Below are positions 34,441 through 45,543 of a stretch of 64,000 nt of DNA, piece after piece. The stretch lies in NCBI GenBank assembly GCA_003254925.1, contig QANZ01045881.1, positions 25,843-89,842 on the forward strand, in the 5' to 3' direction. The stretch is from Chamaecrista fasciculata. Its lineage: Eukaryota > Streptophyta > Magnoliopsida > Fabales > Fabaceae. Both the position numbers and the translations under genes were made by a program. Position 1 is the stretch's first letter. Every line of letters starts with the position of its first letter. The notes under the pieces were generated by a model. It was not told where the DNA came from. It saw nothing but the letters and a program-made list of their open reading frames with translations, and ran no database searches.

Positions 34441-37400
34441 ATGGCCACCTCCAGGTATTCTCTACTTTCTCTCACTTTTTTTTTCCTGCTCATTTTCCTA
34501 GAAAATCCCACCGAATATCTGTTTCCGTTACTAAATTCGCTTTGTTTGTCTGAATAATAGGCGGGTGCGGGCGTTCAAGCGATGGATGAAATCGAAGGGT
34601 TTTGAATTCAGCGATGCGCTGGAGTTCGTAGATAGTCCAGAAGATGGAATTGCGGTGCGAGCTTTGGGCCAATTGAAGGAAGGCGATGTTGTTGGCAGAA
34701 TACCGAAGGATGCTTGTCTTACCATGAAGACTAGTGGAGCGCGTCAAATGATTGAAGACGCTGGTTTGGATGGTTATCTAGGGTTAGCTGTGGCTTTGAT
34801 GTATGAGAGAAGCTTGGGCCAAGAGTCTCCTTGGGCTGGTTACCTTCAGCTCTTGCCTCATCAGGAGGAGTTGCCTTTGGTTTGGACTCTGAATGAAGTG
34901 AATCAGCTTTTGAATGGGACTGAGCTACACAAGGTGATTATGAATTATGATTATTGTTTGGTTACTAGTTACTACATTTGCTTTGCAATGATTATTTGAT
35001 TTGCTCATATAGAACTATGAAAGTAGATGATCGTGTTGCATTGATCACATATTGACTGCTCAAATTTATTACAGTAAATAATGGCTGCAGATTTTTTTTT
35101 TTTATTGTGTGTAGATATTACTCTCTCCGGTTTTATATATATGATCTATGAAGCATGGACACTGACACGGACACGGGACACGACACGGACACGGACACAT
35201 CGACACGTCAAACTCTCAAAATTACGCGACACGACACGGCATATATTTATATATATAAATAATTAAATATTCATAATTTTTAATGAAAAAATTAAAAATT
35301 ACAATTTTTATTCATAATATATGTCATATCTATTATTATTTTCTCTTGCTTATCATGTTAAAGTTACAAAAAATTGATTTATATTCTAATATTTATGGAT
35401 ATGTGTCGTGTCGGTGTCATACGAGTGTCGGACACTGACACGTGTCTGACACGGCGACACGCCTTCAAAATGAAGTGTCCATGCTTCCTAGTATATGATG
35501 TATACAGATTAAGAGAATGATTAGTTCACCTAGGATGAAGAAAAAAATGAGATAAAAAGACTAAACTATCCCTATTAAATTACTTGGGAAATGTTTATTC
35601 ATTTATGACTCTATTATATGTAATAGGGATAGAATAGTAAAAAAATAATTAATGTTCTCTTGAATTTGTAAAACATCAGGTATTTTGGAAAAAAAAAAAA
35701 AGTTCTCCAAAACATCAAATATATAGAACCGGAGGGAGTATTAATTACGGATGAGTTTATGTATGCTTATTTTTCTTCTTTGACATGCCAGGGAAGGATC
35801 AAAACTAAACTGCATTTTTTCATGATATTAAGAGTTATTATTATTATTATTATCTGGCATTTTTCTCAGGATTTCAGTAACATTAACATTTCGTTATGTT
35901 CATAAATACATTCTTGAAAGAGGAGAAAGCGATACTTGATAATAGCACTGTCTGGACACTGAACTCATGAAGGCTGTAGTAGAATACCTGAATCCTTACA
36001 AGTTTCATATCTTTCAATATTTTTGAAATACAGTTTTGGAACTAGGGAACTTCTTTCAAATATGGCAACATGGCAGTGCTTTTAAATGCTACTCTGTTCA
36101 TCATTACCTTTGATGAGATTTTTCTGATCTCTTATGCAATTGTAGGCAGATAGTGCAAGAGGACAAGGCTCTTATCTATGATGACTGGGAAGAGAATATC
36201 CTGCCCCTATTGGATTCTGCATCTTTAAAGCTTAACCCAAAATTTTTTGGCATAGAAGAATATTTTGCTGCAAGAAGTCTCATTGCTTCAAGGTCTTTTG
36301 AAATAGATGATTACCATGGTTTTGGCATGGTTCCCTTGGCAGATCTGTAAGTAAAATTCTAGTGGTATCATCAATAGGTCATAAAATGGTATCTAATAAT
36401 CTAATAATCTATCATATTAGAATGTCTCATAGACTTACAGTATTCTTTTAGATAATACATTTATTCACAAATATCCTCCTGCTCTTGAGTGATAAATTGC
36501 AGGTTGAAATATCTTCCTAATCTCTTGTAACCTATCCATTTTTCTTTGCTTATCGTTTTTTTTTTTTGGTAATTAATCGAAACATTTGTGGTACTATATG
36601 ATGTTAGTCATGATTAAGTCAAATATGAATTTTTCATTTGTAACATAAATTACTTCCCTTCCTAAATTAAAATCCACATTCCCTGTCATTTGGTTTCCTT
36701 CTGATTTGGTCTTTAACTCTCCTAAAACCTCAAAACCTAACTAAAGAGATGCATTTAAAGTCTTTAAATATCTATACTAGTGAATGGTTTTGAGGCTTTC
36801 TGATAGTCCATCTCCCAAAACTATATAATATTAAAGCTCCCAAAACTAAATAATATTAAAGTATAACAAATATAAAATAATATTAAAAATAATAATAATA
36901 AATAATACCAAATAAAAAATAATTAACTTACTGAAAGAAAGTTGCAAGTTAGTGAGAAATTACTATACAAATTAATTCACTTCCGACTACTTTTAAATTT
37001 ATAATTTATTTATAATTTAAAATTTTGTAAATAATATTTACATGCTCTTTAAAACATGCAAAGCCACTAGTAAGCTATATTGACCTTATTGCAACAAAAT
37101 ATAAATACACTAGTTATGCTATCAGATCAAAGATGTAATTTTAAAGCTTAATCTATTGCCATATTTTCTTATTCCTATGCTGGAAATCGGTCCTCAATGT
37201 CTCATGACACTACATTCTGGTTGTAATTTATCTGGTAGACTTCCTTGCTAATGCTAATGCAAATCAGTAACATATATTTCTGTTGTTACCTGGATAACCT
37301 TATGCAGCACTAATAAAATGACAATGATTGTATTGTCTGATATCCTTGGGGAGCTAAAAATGATTGTCACTTCACTATGTATGGATGCCAATTCCTACCT

Positions 37401-38958
37401 TGTTAAGATTTTTATGTTCTTGATGCAAGTAGGAAAAAAATGATATTCAAGTGGAAAACTGTATACCATAATGCATTCAATTATCCTCATGGTTTGAGTT
37501 CATGAACTTAAAATATCTTAAGAGGTGATCATTTAGAACATTATTTGTACAACGTATCAAGCCTAGTTACAATGTCTGAACTGTGAAGTAACCAGCGTGG
37601 GCTTATGGATGCATGCTAATCATCTTCTTATGAGTCCTTAATCTCATTAGACTGATGGCTAATAACTGTTAAAGAAAGAAATGTATATATGGTTTATGGT
37701 TATGCACTTAGTAAGGTATGTTTATGATCATGTTTCTATTCTAGTAATTTGTTTTAATCTCCTTTCAACTCCAGCTTCAATCACAAAACAGATGCTGAGG
37801 ATGTGCATTTCACCAATGTATCCTCTAACGATGAATCTGACAGTGATGTTGATGAAGATAACGAGTGTGTCACTGATGAAGAAGAATCGGCTCAAAATTC
37901 TTCTATAGATCATGAGACTGAGTTGGATACAGCTTTTATTGCCAAATGCAGTGATAGAAACTTGGAGTCTCCTTCAGTTGAAGAAAGTGATCCTTCAATG
38001 CTGGAGATGATTATGATAAAAGATGTCAGCATTGGAGCTGAGGTAAGAACACGGACTTCTTTTTATATGTTTGCAGTTTATTTTCAGTTTTCACTCCTCT
38101 ATGGGTAATAATTATTTTTGCCCTCTGTGGGGATAGTTTTGGTAGTATGGTGTGATATGGTTGTAATTTTCTGTTTGAAATTTTGGTAACATCCTTTATG
38201 GTAATCTGAGTAGAAGATATAGTTTTTCTTTTACCTAGTTTGCCTCTTCTTTCCTGTTCCTTCTGAGGTAATTCAGTACTAATTGGTCTCTATCCTGTCA
38301 GGTGTTTAATACTTATGGGTCAATGGGTAATGCAGCTTTGCTTCACAGATATGGATTTACCGAGCAAGATAATCCCTATGATATTGTGAACATCGATTTT
38401 GAACTAGTGCTTCAATGGTGTTCTTCTTTGTTCTCAGGCCGATACACTAGAGCAAGAGTCTCTCTTTGGAAAAAGTTGGACTACTCTGCATGTTTCAGTC
38501 AAAATTCAGAATATTTTGAGATATCAACGAATGGAGAACCACAGATTGAACTCTTGATTTTATTGTACATTATGTTATTACCAGAAGATGCATACCAGAA
38601 GTTAGACATTTCAATATCCATTGCAGGAAATGTTCACAAAACAAAGGAAACTACTCTTTCGGACGATTATCATATCTTGTCAAAAGAAGTATCTAGTATA
38701 ACCAAGGAATCCTTGCTGACAAGAAAAGTTTTTGATGCTTTATTGTCTCTTGCTGATATGCGTGAGAGTCTCTATGGTCTGAATTCAATGGAAGATGATA
38801 TTGAGGTATTAAAGAGTGTTAAAGAGAGAAAGTTGTTCCATTCTTTGATGCTGCGAATCAGTGAAAGGAAGGTTCTTGAAAAGCTCAGAAATTATGCTTC
38901 CCAGCAAACTGCTAAACGAAATTCTGCGAGGAAGAAGTTGAAAAGGTCAATAAAATAA
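34441..38958 (+). CDS. SET-domain protein lysine methyltransferase (SETD6/LSMT-like)
   Basis: Five exons (34441-34454, 34561-34933, 36150-36346, 37775-38042, 38302-38958) encode 502 residues with all phases agreeing. The protein belongs to the SETD6/Rubisco-LSMT class of non-histone protein lysine N-methyltransferases. Landmarks are FVDSPEDGIAVRALGQLKEG (start of SET), WAGYLQLLP, the cofactor-binding LFNHK motif (residues 195-199), NTYGSMGNAALLHRYGF (about 287-303) and a C-terminal helical Rubis-subs-bind-like region ending in a basic tail (ARKKLKRSIK). An acidic, Ser-rich insertion of about 70 residues separates the NH and YG motifs. The first coding exon is only 14 nt if the ATG at 34441 is used; an in-frame ATG at 34300 would add 47 residues and might give an organellar targeting extension. 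Intron 2 holds nested MITEs. Confidence 0.87.
35121..35738. mobile_element. Stowaway-like MITE, split by a hAT MITE
   Basis: The ends CTCTCTCCGGTTTTATATA and (complement) CTCCCTCCGGTTCTATATA form terminal inverted repeats of about 27 bp that flank TA dinucleotides, the Tc1/Mariner (Stowaway) signature. Without the nested hAT MITE and its duplication it is about 264 bp. It lies in intron 2 of the SET-domain gene. Confidence 0.75.
35146..35491 (+). mobile_element. hAT MITE, copy 3, nested in Stowaway
   Basis: It begins CTATGAAGCATGGACACTG and ends TGTCCATGCTTCCTAG, with a perfect 8-bp duplication TATATGAT (35138-35145, 35492-35499). It is the same family and orientation as the copy at 26630. 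It landed inside the left terminal region of the Stowaway element. Confidence 0.88.
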
Positions 38959-39699
38959 AATTCTTGACCTTTCCTAGTTTATTCTTTTCTTGTATTTTTC
39001 TCCCTGGACCTCTTGAAAGGGGGTAAAGCCGGCTCAGTTTTTTTTTTTTTCTAATTGATCTTTTGGGGAGAGAGCACAAAATCTTCTTGTTTTAGCAGGA
39101 AATTTTTATTTACTGTCTCACTGTAAAAGGAAAAATATTATCCTTCATTGTTTTCACACTATTGTTTGCCGTATTGATTCATTAATAGCATTTTTTGGCT
39201 GCTCACCTGCTCTCAGAGTGACATATTTGTTTTTTTTTTCTACTTGATATATGGTAATTATATTTGAATTTCTATTAAGTTAATATATATGTTTAATCAA
39301 ACTTCGGTGGCTGAGATGTAAGTTCACACCTTCACATTTGATGTGCTTGTTCTTCCCTTAGGTTTGTTTGCTAGTCAAGATTTTTTGATTGGTTAGCATC
39401 TTATGCACTGGACTAATATGATTTTCTTTTTATCAGATATATGCTTTTCAATACGTAATTTTGTTTATCTTGCTGCTTTCCACTATGCTCACAGCTGCAG
39501 CCATGGCTAAAGGTGAATATATAAAAACTTATATAACAGTGTAGTTAGAGAAAGGCTAAATGTGTAGTTATTTTTACTAATGACTCAGACAAAGATATCG
39601 TTATTGTTGAACCCAATATTTACATTGCATTGGTAGATAAAAGAGTAATTGAGCAATTAGAAATTAATAAAATTTCAATTATGTAAATTATTATATAAC
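38959..39699. other. 3' flank of the SET-domain gene
   Basis: This AT- and T-rich spacer includes the presumed 3' untranslated region after the stop at 38956-38958. I see no further exon or RNA gene. Confidence 0.6.
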
Positions 39700-40085
39700 T
39701 CAAAATTAATAAATAACTAAAGAGTTATTGACAAACGAAGTCAAATTGAACATAAAATCGGATCTGAAAATAGCTTGTTTGTTTTATGAATTTGATCATA
39801 TATCTCTCGTCTTAAGTTCGAATGCAACAGAATCGAAACTACAAGTTACTTTTGACGAGTTATTTCTTTGTCTGGTTAAAATTGTTAACACAGAAAGAAC
39901 TCGACAAATTTAACACGTAGTTTTGATGTAATCATATTTAGGTTTGAATCAAGAGAAATATGACCAAATGATGAAACTTTAAGAAAATATTAAGGACTAA
40001 AACAAAAAGGAAAAAATATTAGGGACCAAAATGAAATTTGAGGTAAAAATTAGAGACCAAAATATTTTTTTGACTTTAACGCAAT
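39700..40085. mobile_element. Partial foldback element (2.3-kb family)
   Basis: The phrases TCTCTCGTCTTAAGTTCGAA and AGAAAGAACTCGACAAATTT, followed by GGACCAAAATGAAATTTGAGG, match the arms of the element at 2302-3215. One arm is shortened. Non-coding. Confidence 0.5.
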
Positions 40086-40701
40086 TGACAAAGTAATAAT
40101 ATATCATTTTTTAAATAATGAGATTACAAAACCACCCCTGTCAATCTGCGATGTTACGCATCTACCCCTACTCTACCTAACCTCTTCACGTGCCACAAAA
40201 TCCAAGTCAACCTAACCCCGTTGGCACATTAATTTATACCAAAGTGCAAAACAGATTTTTGTTAAATGGTTTTTTTTTTTCAAAAAATGTTTTTTGTACG
40301 AAATAAATACTTAAACTTCCGAACATTAAGCGAACAACTTAAACAGTTTCTGAAACCTTAGGGTTGAATTAAGTGTTCAAATAGTCAAATTTGTACATAA
40401 TATAGAAATGTTTTTCCAGTGGGGTTTTCTTTTTCATAAATGTTTTTTCTAATTTAATTTGTTACAGACAAAATTATAATTTTTGACGTGATACAAGCAA
40501 AATTGTTATCAATTTGATACGTGTCACCTAAGATATTGTGAGATGCTTATGAATTATAATGATTAATAAATTTCAAATAACTTTATATTTGAAAGTTTTT
40601 GATAATTTTTTATATAAAAATTCGTGAAAAAAACATAGAGCCAAATAACTAATCTCACGAAAATACGTAAAAGATATTGTGAGACTTTTTAAAATAACTC
40701 T

Positions 40702-41204
40702 GGATAATATAATAATTGAAGACACCATAAGCAGCGGGAGGTGCCACTCCGAGCGGCGACCTCGCCGTTCCCTGGTTGCTGCCCGTCAGCAACCCTGCTA
40801 CAAGGCGACGACTGCTAGGAGGTCTCACAAGTATCTTCTGAAATACTGCACGATCCGCATCTGAATATCTAGGAGCCAACATCTCTGATTCCCCCAATAT
40901 CTCGCCAAGAGATTCTCTCCTCAAATCACGGAACCAAATTGATTTTCCTAGAATCACACGGATATCAAATCCCTCAAATCAATGACTTTCCTTGCCAAGC
41001 CCAAACTATAATAGGTTGAAGAGAAAGTCATTTGAGGTAACTTCTCTGATTCAGTCTAGACTAATCACCAAATACTCTATACTAACTTAAGCATCAGAGA
41101 TAAATCGCAGGGAACCCCTGCTGTTCATTAATTTTGCGGGAACCAACCATCAGAGTTTCTCACCGAACCAGGTAAAGCCCCTAGGGGAAGAACCTGATTC
41201 ATCA
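40702..41204 (+). repeat. 5' LTR
   Basis: This is the left LTR of the 2.9 kb element. It ends in CTGATTCATCA, directly before the TGGCGCC primer site, and matches 43145-43619. Confidence 0.8.
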
Positions 41205-43144
41205 CTGGCGCCGTCTGTGGGGAGAATCATTCTCTCTGCTTTTACTCTACTGCTTTGCTCATTCATTAATCTCGGTTTTTTTCTCTTCATTAGTCTGGGT
41301 TTTTCTTTTCACTAATCCATGTTTTTCCTCTTCATTAATCTGGGTTGTCTCCTGGTAATCGAGGTCAAACAAATGATCAAGTTAACTTTACACATGCAAA
41401 TTCATATGCTTTCTATATTTGTTAATTTGAGTTGTGAAATCTCTAAACCAACTTTTTAGCCATGGATGAACCTTGCAACGAAAACCGGAAGGAGGAAACA
41501 CCTGGAAGCTCCGTCAATCAGCCCAGTTCGGTTACTCCTCCTCCGAGCTTTGATCGGCTTAACAACAATGGCACTCCAGCGCCCACATCGCCAATCGTAC
41601 CAAGGATTCCACCAGTAACTCAGGAGGACGACTTTGCAGCCTTCAAGGCTTTAATAAGGATCGAGTTTGCAGCATTTTGCCAGGAGATACAAAACTTCAT
41701 GGCTGGGAAGGTCGTGGTTCCAGGGCAGGACAAGGGGAAAGCGGCGATTGAAGACCCGGATACTCCTCCGGTTCTCGGGAAACAGGTTGAAGCCAACAAT
41801 GTGGGAACCCAGAACCAAGCACCTGCTTCATTAGGAGCGGTAAACGTGGCTCCCCCCAACATGATGAGCCAGTACCCACCATTGACCTACCAAGGATGGG
41901 CGTCGCCCGACGACTATTACGGGTACGATGACTATCCCATGTACCCGCAAGCTGTGAGTCAACAGACGATGTCCTAGGGGTTGTATAATCCTATGCCGCC
42001 CTCCATGCGCACCAGGAGGAGAGGTAGGAGCAACGCCTACAATGGAAGGAGGCTTAGCGGCGCACGTGAAGGCCGCCCCGTTGGATACTAACTACAAAAT
42101 GCCCATAAAACTCACCCGCTACACTAGGAAGAAGGATCCAGAGGATCATCTGAAGACCTTCAAAGCAGCTATGCAGATATCAAACATTAGAGACGCTCAA
42201 AAGTGCAAACTATTCCCTAGCACTTTGGAAGGACCGACCTAGATTAGTTCGCCAAGATCGCACCGTCCACTGCTTCAGGGACCTGGAGGATCTTTTCCTC
42301 AAGTGTTTCGCTTCCAATAGGGTGTACAAGTAGACAATGGTGATTTCTGACCTACGTGTGACAAGCTCGTGGAGAGACGCTGAGGGATTTTCTAGCTAGG
42401 TTCAACAAGCTTTGCCTAAGCATCAAAGATATAGGTGAAAATATCGTTGTGCACTCATTTCTAGCTGGAGTGCGACCGGGTTTCGCTCAAAAGGAACTAG
42501 TGTACCGTGCCCCCGAAGGATTTAAATGACCTCCTAGCCCAAATAGAAGAATTTATTACAAAAGAAGACTTGGATCAAATGCAGAGGAAATGCTTTTGCC
42601 GACATGGAACCAAAAAGCAAGCAAGACTGCCAGGGTCATCGCCGCCATGCTTAAAACGCCTATCGTCTCGAGACAGTAGAAGGCCATCGCCCACCCAGCT
42701 CATGGAACATTTCCAAGCTAAAACTCTATTTCCCCTAGGAAGCTTTATTTATCGTTTACTTTTACGCGTAATTTTTATTACCCATGTCCAAGACTATTAG
42801 TTCATTTTTAATAAATGTCAATTTCTCAAATTGCTCTCCTCCTCAACGCGAAATTGCCCAAGAAAATTTAAAAACGGGCATGACGCCCTACGCATCGCTC
42901 AGGGGAACGCCCCCTGGAACAACGATCCTTAGACGCCTAGCCGTCCCGTGGATATGGCACCCACCCCAGGCGAGAAACACCTCTTGGAAGGCTAGCCACA
43001 AACGAGAATTCTCTAACAAAGCTAAGGAAAAACATCGTGAAGCTCTAAGCAAATACGCGCTCGCCAGGTCAACGCCGAGATAAGGCTATGACAGGCAGGG
43101 ACACAAACAACGGGGACATAAATACAATTTTTCAAAGGGACTAA

Positions 43145-43619
43145 TGATAATATAATAATGTAAGACACCATAAGCAGCGGCGACCTCGCCATTCCCTGGT
43201 CGGCGACCTTGCTACAAGGCGTCGACTGTAGGGAGCCATCGCAAGTATCTTCTGAAATATTGCACGATCCGCATCCCAATATCTAGGAGCCAACATCTCT
43301 GATTCCCCCAATATCTCGCCAAGAGATTCTCTCCTCAAATCACGGAACCAAATTAATTCTCCTAGAATCACACGGATATCAGATCCCCCAAATCAAGGAC
43401 TTTCTTTGCCAAGCCCAAACTATAATAGGTTGAAAGGAAAATCATTTGAGGTAACTTCTTTGATTCAGTCTAGACTAATCACTAAATACTCTCTACTAAC
43501 TTAAACATCGGAGGTGAATCGTAGGGAACCTCCTGCTGTTCATTGATTTTGTAGGAACCAACCATCGGAGTTCCTCACTGAACCAGGTAAAGCCCCTTGG
43601 GCGATAACTTGATTCATCA
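43145..43619 (+). repeat. 3' LTR
   Basis: This is the right LTR, starting TGATAATATAATAATG and ending TTGATTCATCA. It shares long blocks with the left LTR (for example ATCTTCTGAAATA and CCAAGAGATTCTCTCCTCAA). Confidence 0.8.
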
Positions 43620-43624
43620 ACTCT

Positions 43625-44560
43625 TATCTTCATATATTACAATTTATAAAATTTAAAGAGAAAATTTATCATTTGGTCTTAAAATTTTATTGAACCAACG
43701 ATTTAATTATTAAAAAATAAAAATATATGATTTGATCTTTGATTTTTTAAAATCGTCAAAATATTTTTTGGCCATTACAATTGTTAACTATTTAGTCACT
43801 TAGACGTTATTTGTTAATTAATATAATAACATGAATTAAGGATGGCACCTGCGTGGGGCAGGGATGGGGCTGTACTCCTCGTCCCCGCCACTCCTTGTCC
43901 TCCTCGTCTTGTCTTCGATCACTGTCATGGGAAATTTTCCTTGCATCTCAAGATCTCTATTTATGGGGAAATTGCCATGCTTAAAATGAATGTTAATTGT
44001 TGATGTGACTATGTTAAATGTCACCATAACATCTTAATTAGTTGAAAAATCAAACCTAAACCTAAATTGAAGTACTATTATTTTTATTAGCTTTAGACCG
44101 ATAAAAATAATAAAATTGTGACTCATTCCACATTTACAACTCATATTTAGATAATGAAGAGAAGATAAATGATAACCTTAGTTGTTATAATATTCTTGAA
44201 GCCTACCTATTGCAGCTACAAAAAGTAGGGAAAGTAATTGAAACTAAAAGTTATTGTAATTATTTTTTCAATTATTTTTGGTACACATGCATATAATAAT
44301 TACGTCACCAATTTAAGTCCTAGAGAAATGTTTTAGAGACTACTTAGACAATTAGTTGACGTTTGTAATTAGAGACTACTTAGACAATTAGTTGACGATT
44401 GTAATTGTTTGAGAATTAAATAGTTTATTTTTATTATTTATAAATCAAATTTTTGCTATTTTTAATGATATTTGTTACTAACTTGAGGATCTCCTTTTGG
44501 TGACTTTTTTTGCAATTAACAGACGTGCAAACCTTGCAGCTCATTGGGTTGCAAGGTTTG
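43625..44560. other. Intergenic, no gene seen
   Basis: The sequence is AT-rich with a short GC-richer patch (43840-43940). It contains a direct duplication of AGAGACTACTTAGACAATTAGTTGACG (two copies near 44334 and 44365; motif shortened in places). No coding exon is supported. Confidence 0.5.
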
Positions 44561-44569
44561 CTGCAAGGT

Positions 44570-45365
44570 TTGCTAAAATTACAGATTTAATCCCGTGTTA
44601 CATTTTTGGTCTCATGTCTTGGGGTCATGTTGCAGAATTGGTCCTATATCTCTTGATCAGGTTATAGAATTGATCCCATATCTTTGGGTCAAGTGCGAAA
44701 TTGGTCTCATATCTTCATTTTAGATGGGATTGGTGGTGAAACTTGATAATAGGCCAGATAATTAGGAGGCCCTAATTGGCAGAAGATGACCTTGGCCCAG
44801 CACGCCATAGGCCCACGGGGTAGGGCGAGAACGCCCTTAATCCCACTAGGGCAAGGACGCCCATAACCATAGAGGGCATGGGCGCCTAAGGAGCATAAGG
44901 ACGCGAGGAATAAGGAAACATTCCCTGAACCAATCAGGAACCAATCAAGGATCAACCAAGATCTGCTGTCAATCAAGACAGATCCCCCAGAGATCCTTCC
45001 CATGGACTCTGCCTTGGCCATCAAGGCGCCCTACCTACGCAAATAAGGAAATAGTGACTCACTTATCCTTAATTAACAAAACAATATCTTCCTACATGAA
45101 ATAGGAAAGATTATGATTCACCTCCCATATCACTGAAGATATCTCTTCTACAATCAAGGAAGTTTCCTTAAACGGACTCTCTTCAGTAAACCTATAAATA
45201 CAAGATGGTAACTCTATGAACCGGGAAACGACCATCGGCCAAATCCCAGTTCATCAAAACTTTTTTTGCAAAGATATAAGACCAAAAGTGCAACAAAATG
45301 GTTATGGGACCAAATTGAGACCTAAACAAAAGTTATAGGACCAAAAGTACACTTTTACCTTATAA
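44570..45365. mobile_element. Decayed palindromic MITE split by a solo LTR
   Basis: The left part (about 44600-44743) and right part (45257-45361) have inverted 'TTTTGGTC' / 'GACCAAAA' repeats like the Mutator-type MITEs at 6704 and 15316, ending in AAAAGTACACTTTTACC. A solo LTR is inserted between the two parts. Confidence 0.5.
44744..45256. mobile_element. Solo LTR, 513 bp
   Basis: It begins TGATAATAGGCC and ends CAGTTCATCA, with a perfect 5-bp duplication AAACT (44739-44743, 45257-45261). Its ends resemble those of the LTR element at 40702-43619 (TGATAAT...TCATCA), so it probably belongs to a related Gypsy lineage. The interior includes a GC-rich tract with GGGCGAGAACGCCC. No internal region remains. 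Confidence 0.8.
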
Positions 45366-45543
45366 TTTTGTGAGTTATAACAATATTATAAAAACAGAAT
45401 TTGAAGCTACCAAACCAAACCAAATTCATTTACACCAAGGTCACCTTCTATATATTCTCATCGACGATGAATGTATTAGCGAGATTCCGAGCGAGTGAAG
45501 GTTGTTCCGTAAATCCCAAAATCAGAGACGAAAATTATAATAT

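Larger units (their letters stand above)
40702..43619 (+). mobile_element. Short gag-only Ty3/Gypsy-like LTR element (fossil)
   Basis: Two LTRs (40702-41204, about 503 bp; 43145-43619, about 475 bp) flank 1.9 kb of internal sequence. The host duplication ACTCT lies on both sides (40697-40701, 43620-43624). A primer-binding-like site TGGCGCCGTCTGTGGGG follows the 5' LTR by one base, and a purine tract (CAAAGGGA) precedes the 3' LTR. Internal frames at about 41462-42600 resemble a Gypsy gag (for example KDPEDHLKTFKAAM); there is no protease, reverse transcriptase or integrase. It is a non-autonomous element, broken by several changes. By eye the LTRs differ at roughly one site in ten plus indels, so it is not recent. 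Confidence 0.8.
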
